DNA from: Planctomycetota bacterium
GTDB taxonomy: Bacteria > Planctomycetota > Phycisphaerae > UBA1845
Assembly (NCBI GenBank): GCA_016208685.1
Contig: JACQXM010000051.1
Coordinates: forward strand, 62,001 to 126,000
DNA: 64,000 bases
Direction of reading: 5' to 3'
Shown here: positions 18,442 to 28,100 of the stretch, one piece after another
Layout: the number at the start of each line of letters is the position of its first letter
Numbering within the stretch: position 1 is the stretch's first letter
The notes under the pieces: model-generated
What the model was told of the DNA's origin: nothing
Seen by the model: only the letters and a program-made list of their open reading frames with translations
The model's database searches: none
Made by a program: the position numbers and the translations under genes

Positions 18442-19326
18442 TCACCCGTCGAGACGGCGTGGCGTGGCAAGCTGCTTTCGCGCCGCCTCGGCGGCGCTGC
18501 GCAGGAGAATGGCGACGGTCACGGGTCCCACGCCGCCGGGCACCGGCGTCAGCACGCCGGCTACTTCCTTGACCTCGTCGAACACCACGTCGCCGACGAC
18601 CGTGCGTCTGCCGTCGCCACCCACCACCGAGTTAATGCCCACGTCGATCACGGCGGCGCCCGGCTTGACGTGCTCGGCACGTACCAGGCCCGGCTTGCCC
18701 ACCGCCACGATCAGCAGATCGGCGCTGCGCGTGTGCTGGAGCAGGTCGCGCGTGGCGATGTGGCAAGAGGTCACGGTCGCCATTTCGTGCAGCAGGAACA
18801 GAGAAATAGGCTTGCCTACGATGGCTCCCTGGCCGACCACGACGGCATGCAGTCCGCCGGGGTTGATCTTCGCCTGCCTGAGAACCTCCATCACCGCGGT
18901 GGCGGTGCACGGCGCAATGATGGGGTTGTCGTAGAACAGCAGGCCGATGTTCGCGGGGTTGACGCCCTCCACGTCCTTATAGGGGTCGATGCAATACTGG
19001 AGCGCGGGCGTGTCGATCCCCGGCGGCAGCGGCAGGTTGAGCAGGATACCCGTGACCGCTGGATCGTCGTTGAGGCGGCGAATGGTGTCGCGAATCTGCG
19101 GCTCGTGGGCGTCGCGGCCCAGGGCGTGCAGTTGGTAGCGAATGCCCACTTCGAGACAACGGTTGCGCTGCGACCGGGCGTAGATTTCCCCCGCCGCGGG
19201 GTCGCCCACCATGATGGCGTCCAGGCCCACGGGGATGCCCTGTTCCCCCAGGGCGCGGACCTGCTGTGCCGCCTCCTGTTTGATGCGCTCGCCGAGCGCT
19301 TTGCCGTTGATGATGGTGGCGCCCAT
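18442..19326 (-). CDS. folD: FolD-family methylenetetrahydrofolate dehydrogenase with altered active site
   Basis: Member of the FolD family, which interconverts methylene-, methenyl- and formyl-tetrahydrofolate. It has 294 residues from ATG 19326 (GTG 19341 is an alternative). Overall fit is good: GEIYARSQRNRCLEVG, GILLNLPLPPGID, DPYKDVEGVNPANIG, VVVGQGAIVGKP and VLTPVPGGVGPVTVA. Aligned by eye to E. coli FolD, the catalytic Lys (Y+4) is Gln53, the conserved Gln of VQLPLP is Asn97, and the Asp of KDVDG is Glu120. Tyr49 is kept. The nucleotide-binding loop also differs (GQGA). It may be a monofunctional dehydrogenase or a paralog with another role. It is convergent with the L,D-transpeptidase gene. 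Confidence 0.88.
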   Translation of the reverse strand: MGATIINGKALGERIKQEAAQQVRALGEQGIPVGLDAIMVGDPAAGEIYARSQRNRCLEVGIRYQLHALGRDAHEPQIRDTIRRLNDDPAVTGILLNLPLPPGIDTPALQYCIDPYKDVEGVNPANIGLLFYDNPIIAPCTATAVMEVLRQAKINPGGLHAVVVGQGAIVGKPISLFLLHEMATVTSCHIATRDLLQHTRSADLLIVAVGKPGLVRAEHVKPGAAVIDVGINSVVGGDGRRTVVGDVVFDEVKEVAGVLTPVPGGVGPVTVAILLRSAAEAARKQLATPRRLDG

Positions 19327-19387
19327 GGTGGCTACCGGCACGTCAGCCGCGCGCCGCGGCTCAGGAAAGTCCGCGTGGCGGAGCCGT

Positions 19388-20896
19388 TTACCCGGTTCCG
19401 CGCGGCGCGAACGCCAGCCAATAGTAGCCGGAGAGGCAGGCGCCGACGAGAGCGACGGCCAGCATGGCGGTCTTGATGCGCTGAATGCCGCGCAGGAAGT
19501 CCGCGGCCCGTCGCGGATCGCCCGCCAGCGACATGAGGAACCGGATACGGCTGCCGATGGACGAATGTCGCCAGCTCCGCTCCTCGTGGGGAATGCCGTT
19601 GAGGATCGCCACTCGATCCAGCGCCGACGCGAACACCTCCGCGCCGGTCATGCACACCCGCGCTGGGCCCCCCTGCGCCGTTCCGCCGGGAAGGTGCACG
19701 CCGCACGGGACGCGACAAGCGCCGGTGGCCGGCGTCACGCACTGGGCGCCGAACAGGTCCGCCTGGCGCTCGAACCGCCGCGAAAGATGGCCGAATCCGA
19801 TCCCCCAGAAGAGCACGGTCGCCGCTACGCCCACGCCCTGGATGGCCAGCACGGAGACTCCGCCGCCCGCATCTTCCGTTCCCACGAGGCGCGAAAGGAG
19901 CTCCATGATACCCGCCACCAGCAACCAGCCGACGAACGCAAACACCAGGAAGTGCTGAATATGGCGGTGCCGTACGTGCCCCACTTCATGCCCGAAGACG
20001 GCCTCGATCTGCTCGGCGTTCATGGTCGCCAGCAGGGCATCGGAAAGCAGCACATACCGCAGCCTGGGAAGGAGCCCCATGACCGCGGCGTTGATCATCA
20101 GCCCGTCGCTGTCCCATACCAGAATGTCGCGGCAGCGCAGGCCCGCACGTTCGCAGACGGTCTCCAGCCGTTGCCGCAGCGCCCCGGCTTCAAGCGGCGT
20201 GGTGCGCCAGATGCGCCGCAGCATCAGCGGTGCCGCGAGGAAGACCAGGCCCGCCGCGGTCGCCAGCACCGCATCCGGCATCCACACCCAGCCGCTCCAT
20301 GCCTGTAGCTGGTCGTCATAGCCGCGTGTCATGTTCGCGGCGAAGAGCACCACGCTCATCGGTCCGGCAACCACCAACAGGTAATGCCGCACGTGGAAGT
20401 CCAGGAAGCGGCTCAGCTTCAGCCGCATGCCGGCCGGAGCCCCGGGCCCCGGCCCTTCGCCGAGCGCATCGGCGTGCAGGCCGCGCTCCAGGGGAAAGGC
20501 GGCCACCCATAAGGAGATCTGCGCCGCGAAGAACGGCAGCAGCACGACCGCGTCGCCCACGATCTGAAGCGCCGGCGTAATGCGGCCCCACGCCAGCCAT
20601 TCCGCCCAGCGCGTGAAGAAGACGACGCCCGCGAACCACACAAGCGCCGCAAGCCGCAGCACGGCGGCCGCACGGTGATGGAACAACTGCGCCCAATGCG
20701 GTGCCTCCGGATGCCGCTCCAGCAGCCGGCCCGCGCGCCGCACGGCCAGCAGGGCGGCGCCGCCGGTTACGGCGGGAAGCAACAGCACGGAGGCCAGGGT
20801 CACGGCGATGTCATGCTGGGCGACGAGAATCCATCGGCCCGGCTCCTCTGCCTGCCAGAACAGACAGGCGAATGCGAGGATGGTGATGATGTGCAT
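19388..20896 (-). CDS. M48 family membrane metalloprotease
   Basis: Zinc protease of the Ste24/HtpX clan embedded in the cytoplasmic membrane, 502 residues. The zinc site HEVGH is at residues 303-307 (in AVFGHEVGHVRHRHIQ) and the third ligand Glu is in RRFERQADLFGAQ (about residue 375). Six or seven hydrophobic segments surround it: about 30-50, 80-95, 112-135, 172-190, 208-225, 315-335, and one at the C-terminus. LPRLRYVLLSDALLATMNAEQIEAV before the site is typical of M48. A Cys/Gly-rich insert follows the third ligand. Role is likely membrane-protein quality control. Upstream (20897-21297) lies a MITE-like element. Confidence 0.9.
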   Translation of the reverse strand: MHIITILAFACLFWQAEEPGRWILVAQHDIAVTLASVLLLPAVTGGAALLAVRRAGRLLERHPEAPHWAQLFHHRAAAVLRLAALVWFAGVVFFTRWAEWLAWGRITPALQIVGDAVVLLPFFAAQISLWVAAFPLERGLHADALGEGPGPGAPAGMRLKLSRFLDFHVRHYLLVVAGPMSVVLFAANMTRGYDDQLQAWSGWVWMPDAVLATAAGLVFLAAPLMLRRIWRTTPLEAGALRQRLETVCERAGLRCRDILVWDSDGLMINAAVMGLLPRLRYVLLSDALLATMNAEQIEAVFGHEVGHVRHRHIQHFLVFAFVGWLLVAGIMELLSRLVGTEDAGGGVSVLAIQGVGVAATVLFWGIGFGHLSRRFERQADLFGAQCVTPATGACRVPCGVHLPGGTAQGGPARVCMTGAEVFASALDRVAILNGIPHEERSWRHSSIGSRIRFLMSLAGDPRRAADFLRGIQRIKTAMLAVALVGACLSGYYWLAFAPRGTG

Positions 20897-21297
20897 GTTC
20901 GCTCCGCGGTTCCGGCGATGCCTCCGCGCTCACTGAATCCCAACCCGCCGCGAAACGCGACCGCCGGCCAAGGGGCAGGTGTTCCCCGATCTCGGTTGCA
21001 ACGGTACTCGCGCGGTCTGTTCCATTCTATGGCGCCGCGCGAGGCTTCACGCTGACAGCGCGGCACGTTCCTTTCCCGCCGGCATCGGCAGCGGCCGGCG
21101 CCTGGCTTTAGGGCGTGTCAATTCAGTGCCTCTCGGCATTCACGAAAAGGCTGCCAAGAATGGAAACCGGGGTTAGGATCACTGATCGTCGTTCCTTCGG
21201 CGCTCATTTACGACCAAACCGACAACCCCTCCAGCCGCGGGGATGCAAATCGAGCGCGGAGCTCCGGATTTCGAACTCTCGGACGGGCACCAGGCTG
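20897..21297. other. Intergenic region with MITE-like element
   Basis: About 400 bases between the M48 protease start and the end of the putative lipoprotein gene. The only structure found is the MITE-like element at 21110..21230. No RNA gene or credible open frame was seen in the rest. Confidence 0.6.
21110..21230 (+). mobile_element. MITE-like element, copy B (121 bp)
   Basis: Second copy of the element at 2466..2586, in the opposite orientation and with the same length (121 bases), about 85% identical by hand alignment without gaps. The central segment CTCGGCATTCACGAAA and CTTCGGCGCTC are fully conserved. Its terminal inverted repeats are more degraded (about 13 of 18 positions pair), so this copy seems older. 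Confidence 0.75.
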
Positions 21298-21975
21298 TCA
21301 GGGCGAAGCGGCGTGGCTCGCCGGCGGCGGGTAGCCTGGCGCGGAGTTCTCGTACGCCGGTCGCGGGCCGAAGAGGCGCTCCAGTTCGTTGATGGTGCGC
21401 ACCACACGCCGCCGATCGCGGACCGCCTTGAACTCGCCGCTCACCTCCGCACCGGCGAAGAGCGCCTCGCCCGGCGCCAGGCTGCGCCGCGGCTTAAGCA
21501 GCGCCAGCCCCAGCGAACCCTTCAGTCGGTTTCGCTTCCGATTCTGTTCGAAGAAGACCGAACCGGCGCCTTCGAAGGTCTCCCCCTCGGGGCCGCTGAG
21601 AATGGCGTAAGTTACGGTGGCGTTCACCTGGGACGTTTCAGCGATCGTCTGGCCGGGGATCGAACGCCAGACGCTGTGGATGTGGATGATCTGGGTCAGC
21701 GGCTCGCGGCGCTGGCCCTCGGCCGGTTGGTGTCGCCGCAAGACCACGTCCAGGTCGCCATCGGGGCCGACGTCGTAGTAGGCTTCGGGGAACCGTTCTT
21801 CGTACTGCCTCGCCTGCCCCGGCTGGTGGTGGTCGACGATGAGGAACGTTGATGGCTTGGGCGCGCACCCCGTCATCGCCAGGAGGCACCACGCCGCCCA
21901 TCGCGCCGACCGAGGCGCGCCGTGACCGTCGCCGTCGACATGCCGCGATCGCCCGCGCACCACGGCGGTCACCAT
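21298..21975 (-). CDS. Putative lipoprotein of unknown function
   Basis: A 225-residue protein if started at ATG 21975 (MVTAVVRGRSRHVDGDG). The lipobox-like LLAMTGC (Cys about residue 37) after a short hydrophobic stretch suggests a lipid-anchored protein. The mature part has a beta-rich pattern: SVWRSIPGQTIAETSQVNAT, VTYAILSGPEGETFEGAGSV, and FAGAEVSGEFKAVRDRRRVV. A still longer frame to 22137 overlaps the mqnA promoter region and is less likely. Family not recognised. It is divergent from mqnA, 168 bases apart. Confidence 0.6.
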   Translation of the reverse strand: MVTAVVRGRSRHVDGDGHGAPRSARWAAWCLLAMTGCAPKPSTFLIVDHHQPGQARQYEERFPEAYYDVGPDGDLDVVLRRHQPAEGQRREPLTQIIHIHSVWRSIPGQTIAETSQVNATVTYAILSGPEGETFEGAGSVFFEQNRKRNRLKGSLGLALLKPRRSLAPGEALFAGAEVSGEFKAVRDRRRVVRTINELERLFGPRPAYENSAPGYPPPASHAASP

Positions 21976-22054
21976 AGTGACACCGCGCCGCCGGGTCAAC
22001 CTGGCTTTCACGCCCGCCAAAAACTTAGAAACCCCGACGCCCGCCGTTCGCGGC

Positions 22055-22083
22055 TTCTCCCCCCGCCGTCCCGATTCTATAAT
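22055..22083 (+). promoter_or_regulatory. Candidate sigma-70-type promoter of mqnA
   Basis: A perfect TATAAT at 22078..22083, 60 bases before the mqnA ATG. The -35 position 17 bases upstream (TTCTCC, 22055) matches poorly, so the call rests on the -10 box and the location. Confidence 0.4.
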
Positions 22084-22142
22084 GCGACGCAGACTCGCCC
22101 GGGGCCGCCGGGCGGCGAAGGGGTGGAATCGGAACACCGAAC

Positions 22143-22928
22143 ATGAAGGCAGCGGTACGACTGGGAGTCGTCTCGTACCTCAACGCGAAGCCGCTAATCG
22201 CGGGACTGGAGGCTGACCCAGGCGTCGAGTTGCTCTTTGACGTGCCCTCGCGCCTGCCCGCGCTGCTGGACGACGGAACCGTGGACGCGGCGCTGGTCCC
22301 GGTGATCGACCTGGTGCGGCACGAACGCACCTGGAAGGTCATCTCCGACGCCTGCATCGGTTGCGACGGCGAAACCTTCACCGTGCGCGTCTTTTCCCGC
22401 GCCGCCCCCGAGGCCGTCCGCACTCTGCACGTGGACGGTGATTCGCATACTTCGGTTGCCCTGGCGCGGGTCATCTGGCTGGAGATGTTCGGCCGTCCGC
22501 TCGAGGTTCTCCCCTATACCGGCCACGAGGACGCGGATGTCTGCGAGGCAGTCCTGCTCATCGGGGACAAGGTGGTTACGCACAAGCTGATCGACTTCGA
22601 CCGGCAGACCGACCTGGGCGCGGCGTGGAAGTCGCTGACGTCCTTACCCTTCGTGTTCGCGGTGTGGGCGGCGCCGCGAAACGCGGAGGTGTCGGCCCTC
22701 GCTCGTCGGCTAAGCGCCGCGCGCGATGCGGGAGTGGCGGCGGCGAGGCTCATCGCCGCGGACTTCGGGCCGAGCATGGGCTGGCCGGTGGCGCTGGCGG
22801 TCCGCTACCTGACCTCGCGGCTGAAGTTCACGTTGGGGGAACGCCAGCGCCAGGGCATGATCCGCTTCCTCGAGTTGGCGCGCAAGCACGACCTCGTGCC
22901 GGCGTCGTCGGAGCTGGAGTTCGCATGA
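22143..22928 (+). CDS. mqnA: Chorismate dehydratase (futalosine pathway)
   Basis: First enzyme of the futalosine route to menaquinone: dehydrates chorismate to 3-enolpyruvylbenzoate. It has 261 residues with the periplasmic-binding-protein-like fold. Family motifs are RLGVVSYLNAKPLIAGLE (residues 6-23), PSRLPALLDDGTVDAALVPV, DGDSHTSVALARVIW and KLIDFDRQTDLGAAWKSLT. The stop overlaps the mqnC start (ATGA), so the pair is coupled. Together with complex I in the same window this implies a menaquinone-based respiratory chain. Confidence 0.94.
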   Translation: MKAAVRLGVVSYLNAKPLIAGLEADPGVELLFDVPSRLPALLDDGTVDAALVPVIDLVRHERTWKVISDACIGCDGETFTVRVFSRAAPEAVRTLHVDGDSHTSVALARVIWLEMFGRPLEVLPYTGHEDADVCEAVLLIGDKVVTHKLIDFDRQTDLGAAWKSLTSLPFVFAVWAAPRNAEVSALARRLSAARDAGVAAARLIAADFGPSMGWPVALAVRYLTSRLKFTLGERQRQGMIRFLELARKHDLVPASSELEFA

Positions 22929-24073
22929 GCATCGCCGCGCCGACCATGCAAGCGGTGGGCTGTTCCCGCCTCTCCGCCGCCGAGGCGTTGGAGCTGTATC
23001 GTGATTGCCCCATTCACGAACTGGGGCGGCGGGCCCACGCCGTCACGCTGCGCCTGCATCCCGAGCCCTACCGCACCTACGTGGTGGATCGCAACATCAA
23101 CTACGCTAACTACTGCACGGCCAAGTGCATTTTCTGCAACTTCAAGGCCGACCCGCCGGGAATGAACACCGGACGAAAGGACCTTCCCGAGGGGTACGTT
23201 CTGAGTTTTGAGAAGATCGGAGAGAAGATCGAGGAGCTGATCGCCATCGGCGGAACGCAAGTGCTCATGCAGGGCGGCCTGGTGCCCGCCGAGATGCTTC
23301 CCTTCCAGTGGTATCTCGACCTGCTGCGCTTCATCAAGCGGGAGTATCCCGGCATCCACATTCATGCTTTCAGCCCGCCGGAGATACACGCGTTCCACGA
23401 GATCTTTCACATGAGCGTGCGGGACGTGCTGCTTTGCCTCCAGGAAGCCGGGTTGGACTCCATTCCGGGCGGCGGGGCGGAGATTCTCGTCGACCGCGTG
23501 CGCCGGCGCATCGCACAAGGCAAGACCAGCACCGAGCAGTACCTTCACGTCATGCGCGAGGCGCACCGATTGGGGATGCGCACCAGCATCACCATGATGT
23601 TCGGGCACATCGAGACCCTTGAGGAGCGGATCGAGCACCTGGTGCGCATCCGCGATTTGCAGGATGAGACCGGGGGGTTCACGGCGTTCATCTGCTGGAC
23701 CTTTCAGCCCGGAGGCACGCCCCTGGGCCGGGTGCGGGGGTTCGAGCCCGGCCACGCCGGCGCGCCGGACGGCAAACACCTTGTGCTCGCGGACGCCCAT
23801 GAGTATCTGCGCATGACCGCCCTGGCGCGCCTCTTCCTGGACAACATCCCCAACGTCCAGTCGAGCTGGGTTACCCAGGGCGTGAAAATCGGGCAGATCG
23901 CCCTGTACTTCGGCGCCAACGACATGGGGTCGGTGATGATGGAGGAAAACGTGGTCTCGGCCGCGGGAACAACCTATCACCTCACGGAACAACAGATTCG
24001 CAGCGCCATCACCGCCGCCGGCTGGCTCCCGCGGAAGCGCAACTTCTACTATTCGATCATCGAAAGCCAGTAG
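22925..24073 (+). CDS. mqnC: Cyclic dehypoxanthinyl futalosine synthase (radical SAM)
   Basis: Radical SAM enzyme that cyclises dehypoxanthinyl futalosine in menaquinone biosynthesis. It has 382 residues from ATG 22925. The [4Fe-4S]/SAM motif CxxxCxxC is CTAKCIFC at residues 64-71, followed by the usual CNFKADPPG. Further conserved parts are GGTQVLMQGGLVPAEMLPFQ, SIPGGGAEILVDRVR, ITMMFGHIETLEERIEHL and the C-terminal FGANDMGSVMMEENVVSAAG. The frame upstream is a shadow of mqnA. MqnB and MqnD are not in the window. Confidence 0.95.
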   Translation: MSIAAPTMQAVGCSRLSAAEALELYRDCPIHELGRRAHAVTLRLHPEPYRTYVVDRNINYANYCTAKCIFCNFKADPPGMNTGRKDLPEGYVLSFEKIGEKIEELIAIGGTQVLMQGGLVPAEMLPFQWYLDLLRFIKREYPGIHIHAFSPPEIHAFHEIFHMSVRDVLLCLQEAGLDSIPGGGAEILVDRVRRRIAQGKTSTEQYLHVMREAHRLGMRTSITMMFGHIETLEERIEHLVRIRDLQDETGGFTAFICWTFQPGGTPLGRVRGFEPGHAGAPDGKHLVLADAHEYLRMTALARLFLDNIPNVQSSWVTQGVKIGQIALYFGANDMGSVMMEENVVSAAGTTYHLTEQQIRSAITAAGWLPRKRNFYYSIIESQ

Positions 24074-24321
24074 GAGCGGGGTGGATCGGAATCGGCGGCG
24101 CGGCGCCTCCCCGTGAACGGCGCACCGTTGGCGGCGCCGCAGCGCGCAAGCCGCGTCCCGGTCGGTCGTGCACGTCACCCGGCGGGAACGCCAAGTCGCG
24201 ACTTTTCTATGGAAACCGCGGGGACTGCCTTGGTAGAATGGAGCCGGCGGTCGGTTGGCGTGGTGCCCGTGGCCGGGGCACGGGATGAGCGGTCGGTTCC
24301 TTAACCGTACGCGGGGGCGAC
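24074..24321. other. Intergenic region before the HD-domain gene
   Basis: A 248-base non-coding stretch. The only recognisable signal is a possible -10 box TAGAAT at 24234..24239, about 80 bases before the next ATG, without a convincing -35 element. Confidence 0.35.
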
Positions 24322-25047
24322 ATGTCCACTGGCAAGTTCGACCCAATCTGGACGCGGGCTCGATCCGACCTGGTGATCGTAACCGCCGAGGGCGAGGAGG
24401 ACGTGTTCCTGTGGGAGCACTCGGCGCGGCTGGCGCGCAGTGCGCTGGTGATCGCCGCGCTAGCCGGCGTGCGCGAGCAGACCCCGGACGCGCTCGCGAT
24501 CCTGGCGGCCGGCCTGTACCACGACGCCGGATGGACGCTACGCTTCCAGGAGGGGGCCGTCTCCCGCGGCGAGATTCTGTCCCGTCCGCTCAGCGCCGCA
24601 CACCGGGAGCCCGGCGTCCGGTTGATGGAACAGGCCCTGTTCGGCCTCGTGCCGCCGCCCTCCCTGGAGCGCGCCGCGAAGGCGATCCGATCCCTGCACG
24701 ATCGCGCTCTACTCACCGTGGAGGGGCGCGTGCTCGGCGATGCCGAGAACCTGGAGGAATTCGGGCTGCTGTCTCTCTGGCCGGCCATCCGGCGTGGCAC
24801 CCATGACGGCAAGGGCGTGCAGGCGGTGATCGACCAGTGGGATCGCCGTAGGGAGTACCAGTTCTGGAACGCGCGGATCAACGAGGGATTCCACTTCACG
24901 CAGGTGCGCGACGTAGCGCGGCGGCGGTTGGAGAGCTACCAGCGGGCCATTGAGGAGCTGCGCCATCAGCATCAGGGCGACGACCTGGCCGCGACGCCCG
25001 CAGGCACCAACAGCGCCCGCTCCCTGGAGAACGCCTCGCGGTCGTAA
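24322..25047 (+). CDS. HD-domain phosphohydrolase-like protein
   Basis: A 241-residue soluble protein with the metal-binding HD signature: His33 in FLWEHSARLARSA, then H67-D68 in LAAGLYHDAGW. A later acidic site lies in AIRSLHDRALL with GDAENLEEFG (about residue 142), which fits the HD metal-ligand order H...HD...D. The segment before it (FQEGAVSRGEILSRPLSAAH) is typical of HD proteins whose substrates are unknown. The C-terminal 60 residues are helical and charged (RRRLESYQRAIEELRHQHQ). It stands alone between mqnC and the convergent addB-like gene. Confidence 0.8.
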   Translation: MSTGKFDPIWTRARSDLVIVTAEGEEDVFLWEHSARLARSALVIAALAGVREQTPDALAILAAGLYHDAGWTLRFQEGAVSRGEILSRPLSAAHREPGVRLMEQALFGLVPPPSLERAAKAIRSLHDRALLTVEGRVLGDAENLEEFGLLSLWPAIRRGTHDGKGVQAVIDQWDRRREYQFWNARINEGFHFTQVRDVARRRLESYQRAIEELRHQHQGDDLAATPAGTNSARSLENASRS

Positions 25048-25128
25048 TGCCTCGGCACCGGCGCCCCCTCCCGCGCCCCGCGCGGAGGTCCGACCGGCAG
25101 ACAGGCTGACACCGCTCGCGCCGCCCCG

Positions 25129-28100
25129 CTATTCCGGGGGGTTCAACTGCGCCAGCACCTCGCTGCGTTTCATCCGATTGAGAAAGCGCACGTCGGACAG
25201 GTCCATCTCAAAGCGGCAGAATGCCGACATGGCGCACCACGCGCAAGGGGAGAACGTGCCCAGACGATACGGGCTCACGTCGATGCGCCCTTCAAGGATC
25301 CCGTCCGCCAACCGTCCCAGCGTCTGCCGCGTGTGATCCAGCAGCGCCTGGAAGGAGCGGCGATCGGCGGAGTCGGACTGGTCGATGCGGCCCGCGTCAC
25401 CCTCTTTGGTGCGGAAGTAGCTGTAGGTACGGGACCATTCGCCGGTGTTGCAGGCATCCAGAGCCGGGAAGTCGTCCGCCAGAAGAATGCCGCGCGGCCG
25501 GTAGGTTCCCGGCGTTTCCGCGGCGCGGGAGTCATCCGCCCGCGTGGGGTGCGCCACCGACTCGTACCGCGGCGCCAGGCTGACGTAGAGGCCGGCAATC
25601 GGACGCACCGGACGGCCAGTAAGCGACTGCCCGTGTTCCGCGAGCACCAGCAGGTAGCCCAAAAGTTGCAGCGAGACGCCGTGGAAGACCTGATCCAGCT
25701 CCAGCTTCTTTTCCCGCGTGCGCTTGTAGTCCACCACCACGCCCAGCAGTTCATCGGCGAGCTCGGCGATGTCCACGCGGTCGATGTAACCACGCAGCAG
25801 CACGCGCCGCCCGCCGGGCGTGCTCAGTTGCAGCGGCGGTAGGCTGCCCGGTTGGTCGAAGCCGAAGGGCAGCTCGGCGGCCTGCGGCAACGCCTTGCCG
25901 GGCTGGGCGGTCCTGCGCTGCGCCCGTACCACGCGGGAAAGATGCGCCAGGGAACGTCGCAGCAGGTACGCATCCCGCGCCCCGGACAGCGGTGCCCTCC
26001 CGGCGGCTGCCGCGGCCACGCGCGCGAAGCTCTCCTGTAACGCGGTAAGCAACTGTTCCTCCGATAGCGCGGCGAAACCCGTGCCCCGCGCCGTGAGCTG
26101 CCCCAACAGGTCTTCCAGCACCGCGTGGTGAACCTGGCCGATATCCACGGGCGCCAGCGTGGACTCGGCGCGCTCCCGCAGCCGCAGCGAGTGAACGGCG
26201 AAGTGCTTGAACGGGCAGGTCGCATAGGCCTCGAGCTGCGAGACGCTGGCACGAAGCGGCCCGGCGAACAGTCGCTGTACCGAATCCGCGGTCAGCGAGG
26301 CCTGGTTCCGCTCCGAAAGCGATGAAAAAGCCCGTCGTAGCGTTTCGTCGCCCCACTCGTCTTGCCGCGCCACGGCGTAGAGCCCGTTCCAGCGCCCGCG
26401 CATTGCCGCATCGTCGCGCTGCATCGGAGGTCGGGCGCGGAACTCCGTCACCAGCCGGCACGCCAAATCGCGGCGCGAGTGGATGTCCCATGCGGCTCGG
26501 GCGCGAAGCGGGTCGGCCGTCCGCTTCGGCGAAAGCGCGGAGAAGACCTGGAACAGCGCCGGGGCATACGGCGAGGTGCGCAGCGCTTCGCCGTCGTTGT
26601 CCGCCGCCGCCCAGGTAACCACCACATGGCGACAGGGGCGCGTCAGGGCGATGTACACGAGCAGCGCTTCGTCGAGGACCCGCTCCTGGGCCGGCGGTCC
26701 GATGCGTACACCCCGGTCCCGCAGCGCCGCGCGATCGTCATCGTTGAGAATCGCGTCCTCGGCGGCGGCCTGGGGAAAAACGCCGTCGTTGAACCCCACG
26801 ACGACCGCTGCCTTGATGTCCGGGTGCCGGCTGCGCTCGATCGAACCGACCAGCACCTGGTCGATCATCGGCGGGGCCAGTCCAAGCGTCAGCGTGCTCA
26901 ACCCCTGCTCCAGCACACGGGCGAAGTCCTCGACCGCCATCGCTTCGGAAGCGAAGGCGAACGCCAGATCATCGAGGAGCGCCGACACTTCGCGCCAGAT
27001 CTGGCGGTGCTCGGCGGCCTGGTCCGGGTCGCCGGCGGCGTCGGCTTCGTCGCACCAGTGCTCCATGGTCGCGGCGACGGAGAGCCGTTCGAGCCAGGCG
27101 TGCAGGCCGGACGTCCACTCCGGCCCGGTGTGACCCTCCGGCGCCCGCGCGAAGTGCAGCCAGTCGCTCAGACAATCGACGACCTTGCGCCGACCGGCGT
27201 TGACACGCTCCAGGGACTTGCGCTCGTGGGCTGCCGGGCCTTCCTCGTCACGGACCAGCGAGGCGCGCAGCCAGTGGGACCAGTCGGACCCGCTCCAGGC
27301 GGCGAGCCCGGCCACGCCGTGCGCCAGCACGTAGTTTTCCAGTTCGTCAGCGGCTTCGTCGGGAAGCGGCAACAGCCCCGTCTTCAGCGCCATGCGAACG
27401 GACGCCTGCGACAGGTCCTCGAGCGCCATCGCCGCCCCGCAGCGCAGCAGCTCCACCAGCGGATGATGCGTCACCGGCCGGCGGCGGTCGATGAAATAGG
27501 GAATCGCCCGCGCCGACAGAGCCGCGGCGAGCAGGTCATGATAAGGTTCGAGGTCGCGCACGATCACCGCGATGTCGCGGTAGCGCAGCGGCGCGGACGG
27601 TGCTTGCACCCAGCGCATGATCCGCGACACCGCATACTCGACCTCGATTCTCCGCGATGGCAATTCGACCAGCTCGATGTCTCGCGGGGCCGCGGAATGG
27701 TCCGCCGGGGGAGCGGCTGGTTCGAATAAGCCGCGCTCGAGCCGCGCCAGCTCCGCGCTGCTTTGAAACCGCGGCGGCGTCGCCAGTGTCAGTAGCAGCG
27801 GCTCATCAACGGCAACGCCCGCTTCGGCGAACGTGCGGTGCAGTTCCCGGTAGGTACGCAGGGTCTTCGCGAAGAGGCGCTGAGCGCCGGGCGAGGCGCG
27901 CTGGGCGGCGCCCTCGGCGAGCGCCGGATCCACGAGCACCGTGATGTCCACCGCGGCCGCCTGCCGCGCCAGCGCGACCAGCGTCAATGCCTCCTGACCG
28001 CTCAGCGAGGCGAACCCGTCGACCCAGACCTCCGCCCCCGGAAGCCAGGGGCAGCGGTCGAGCCGTTCCCGCGCCGCTTGCAGGAATTGCGACGGGTCCA

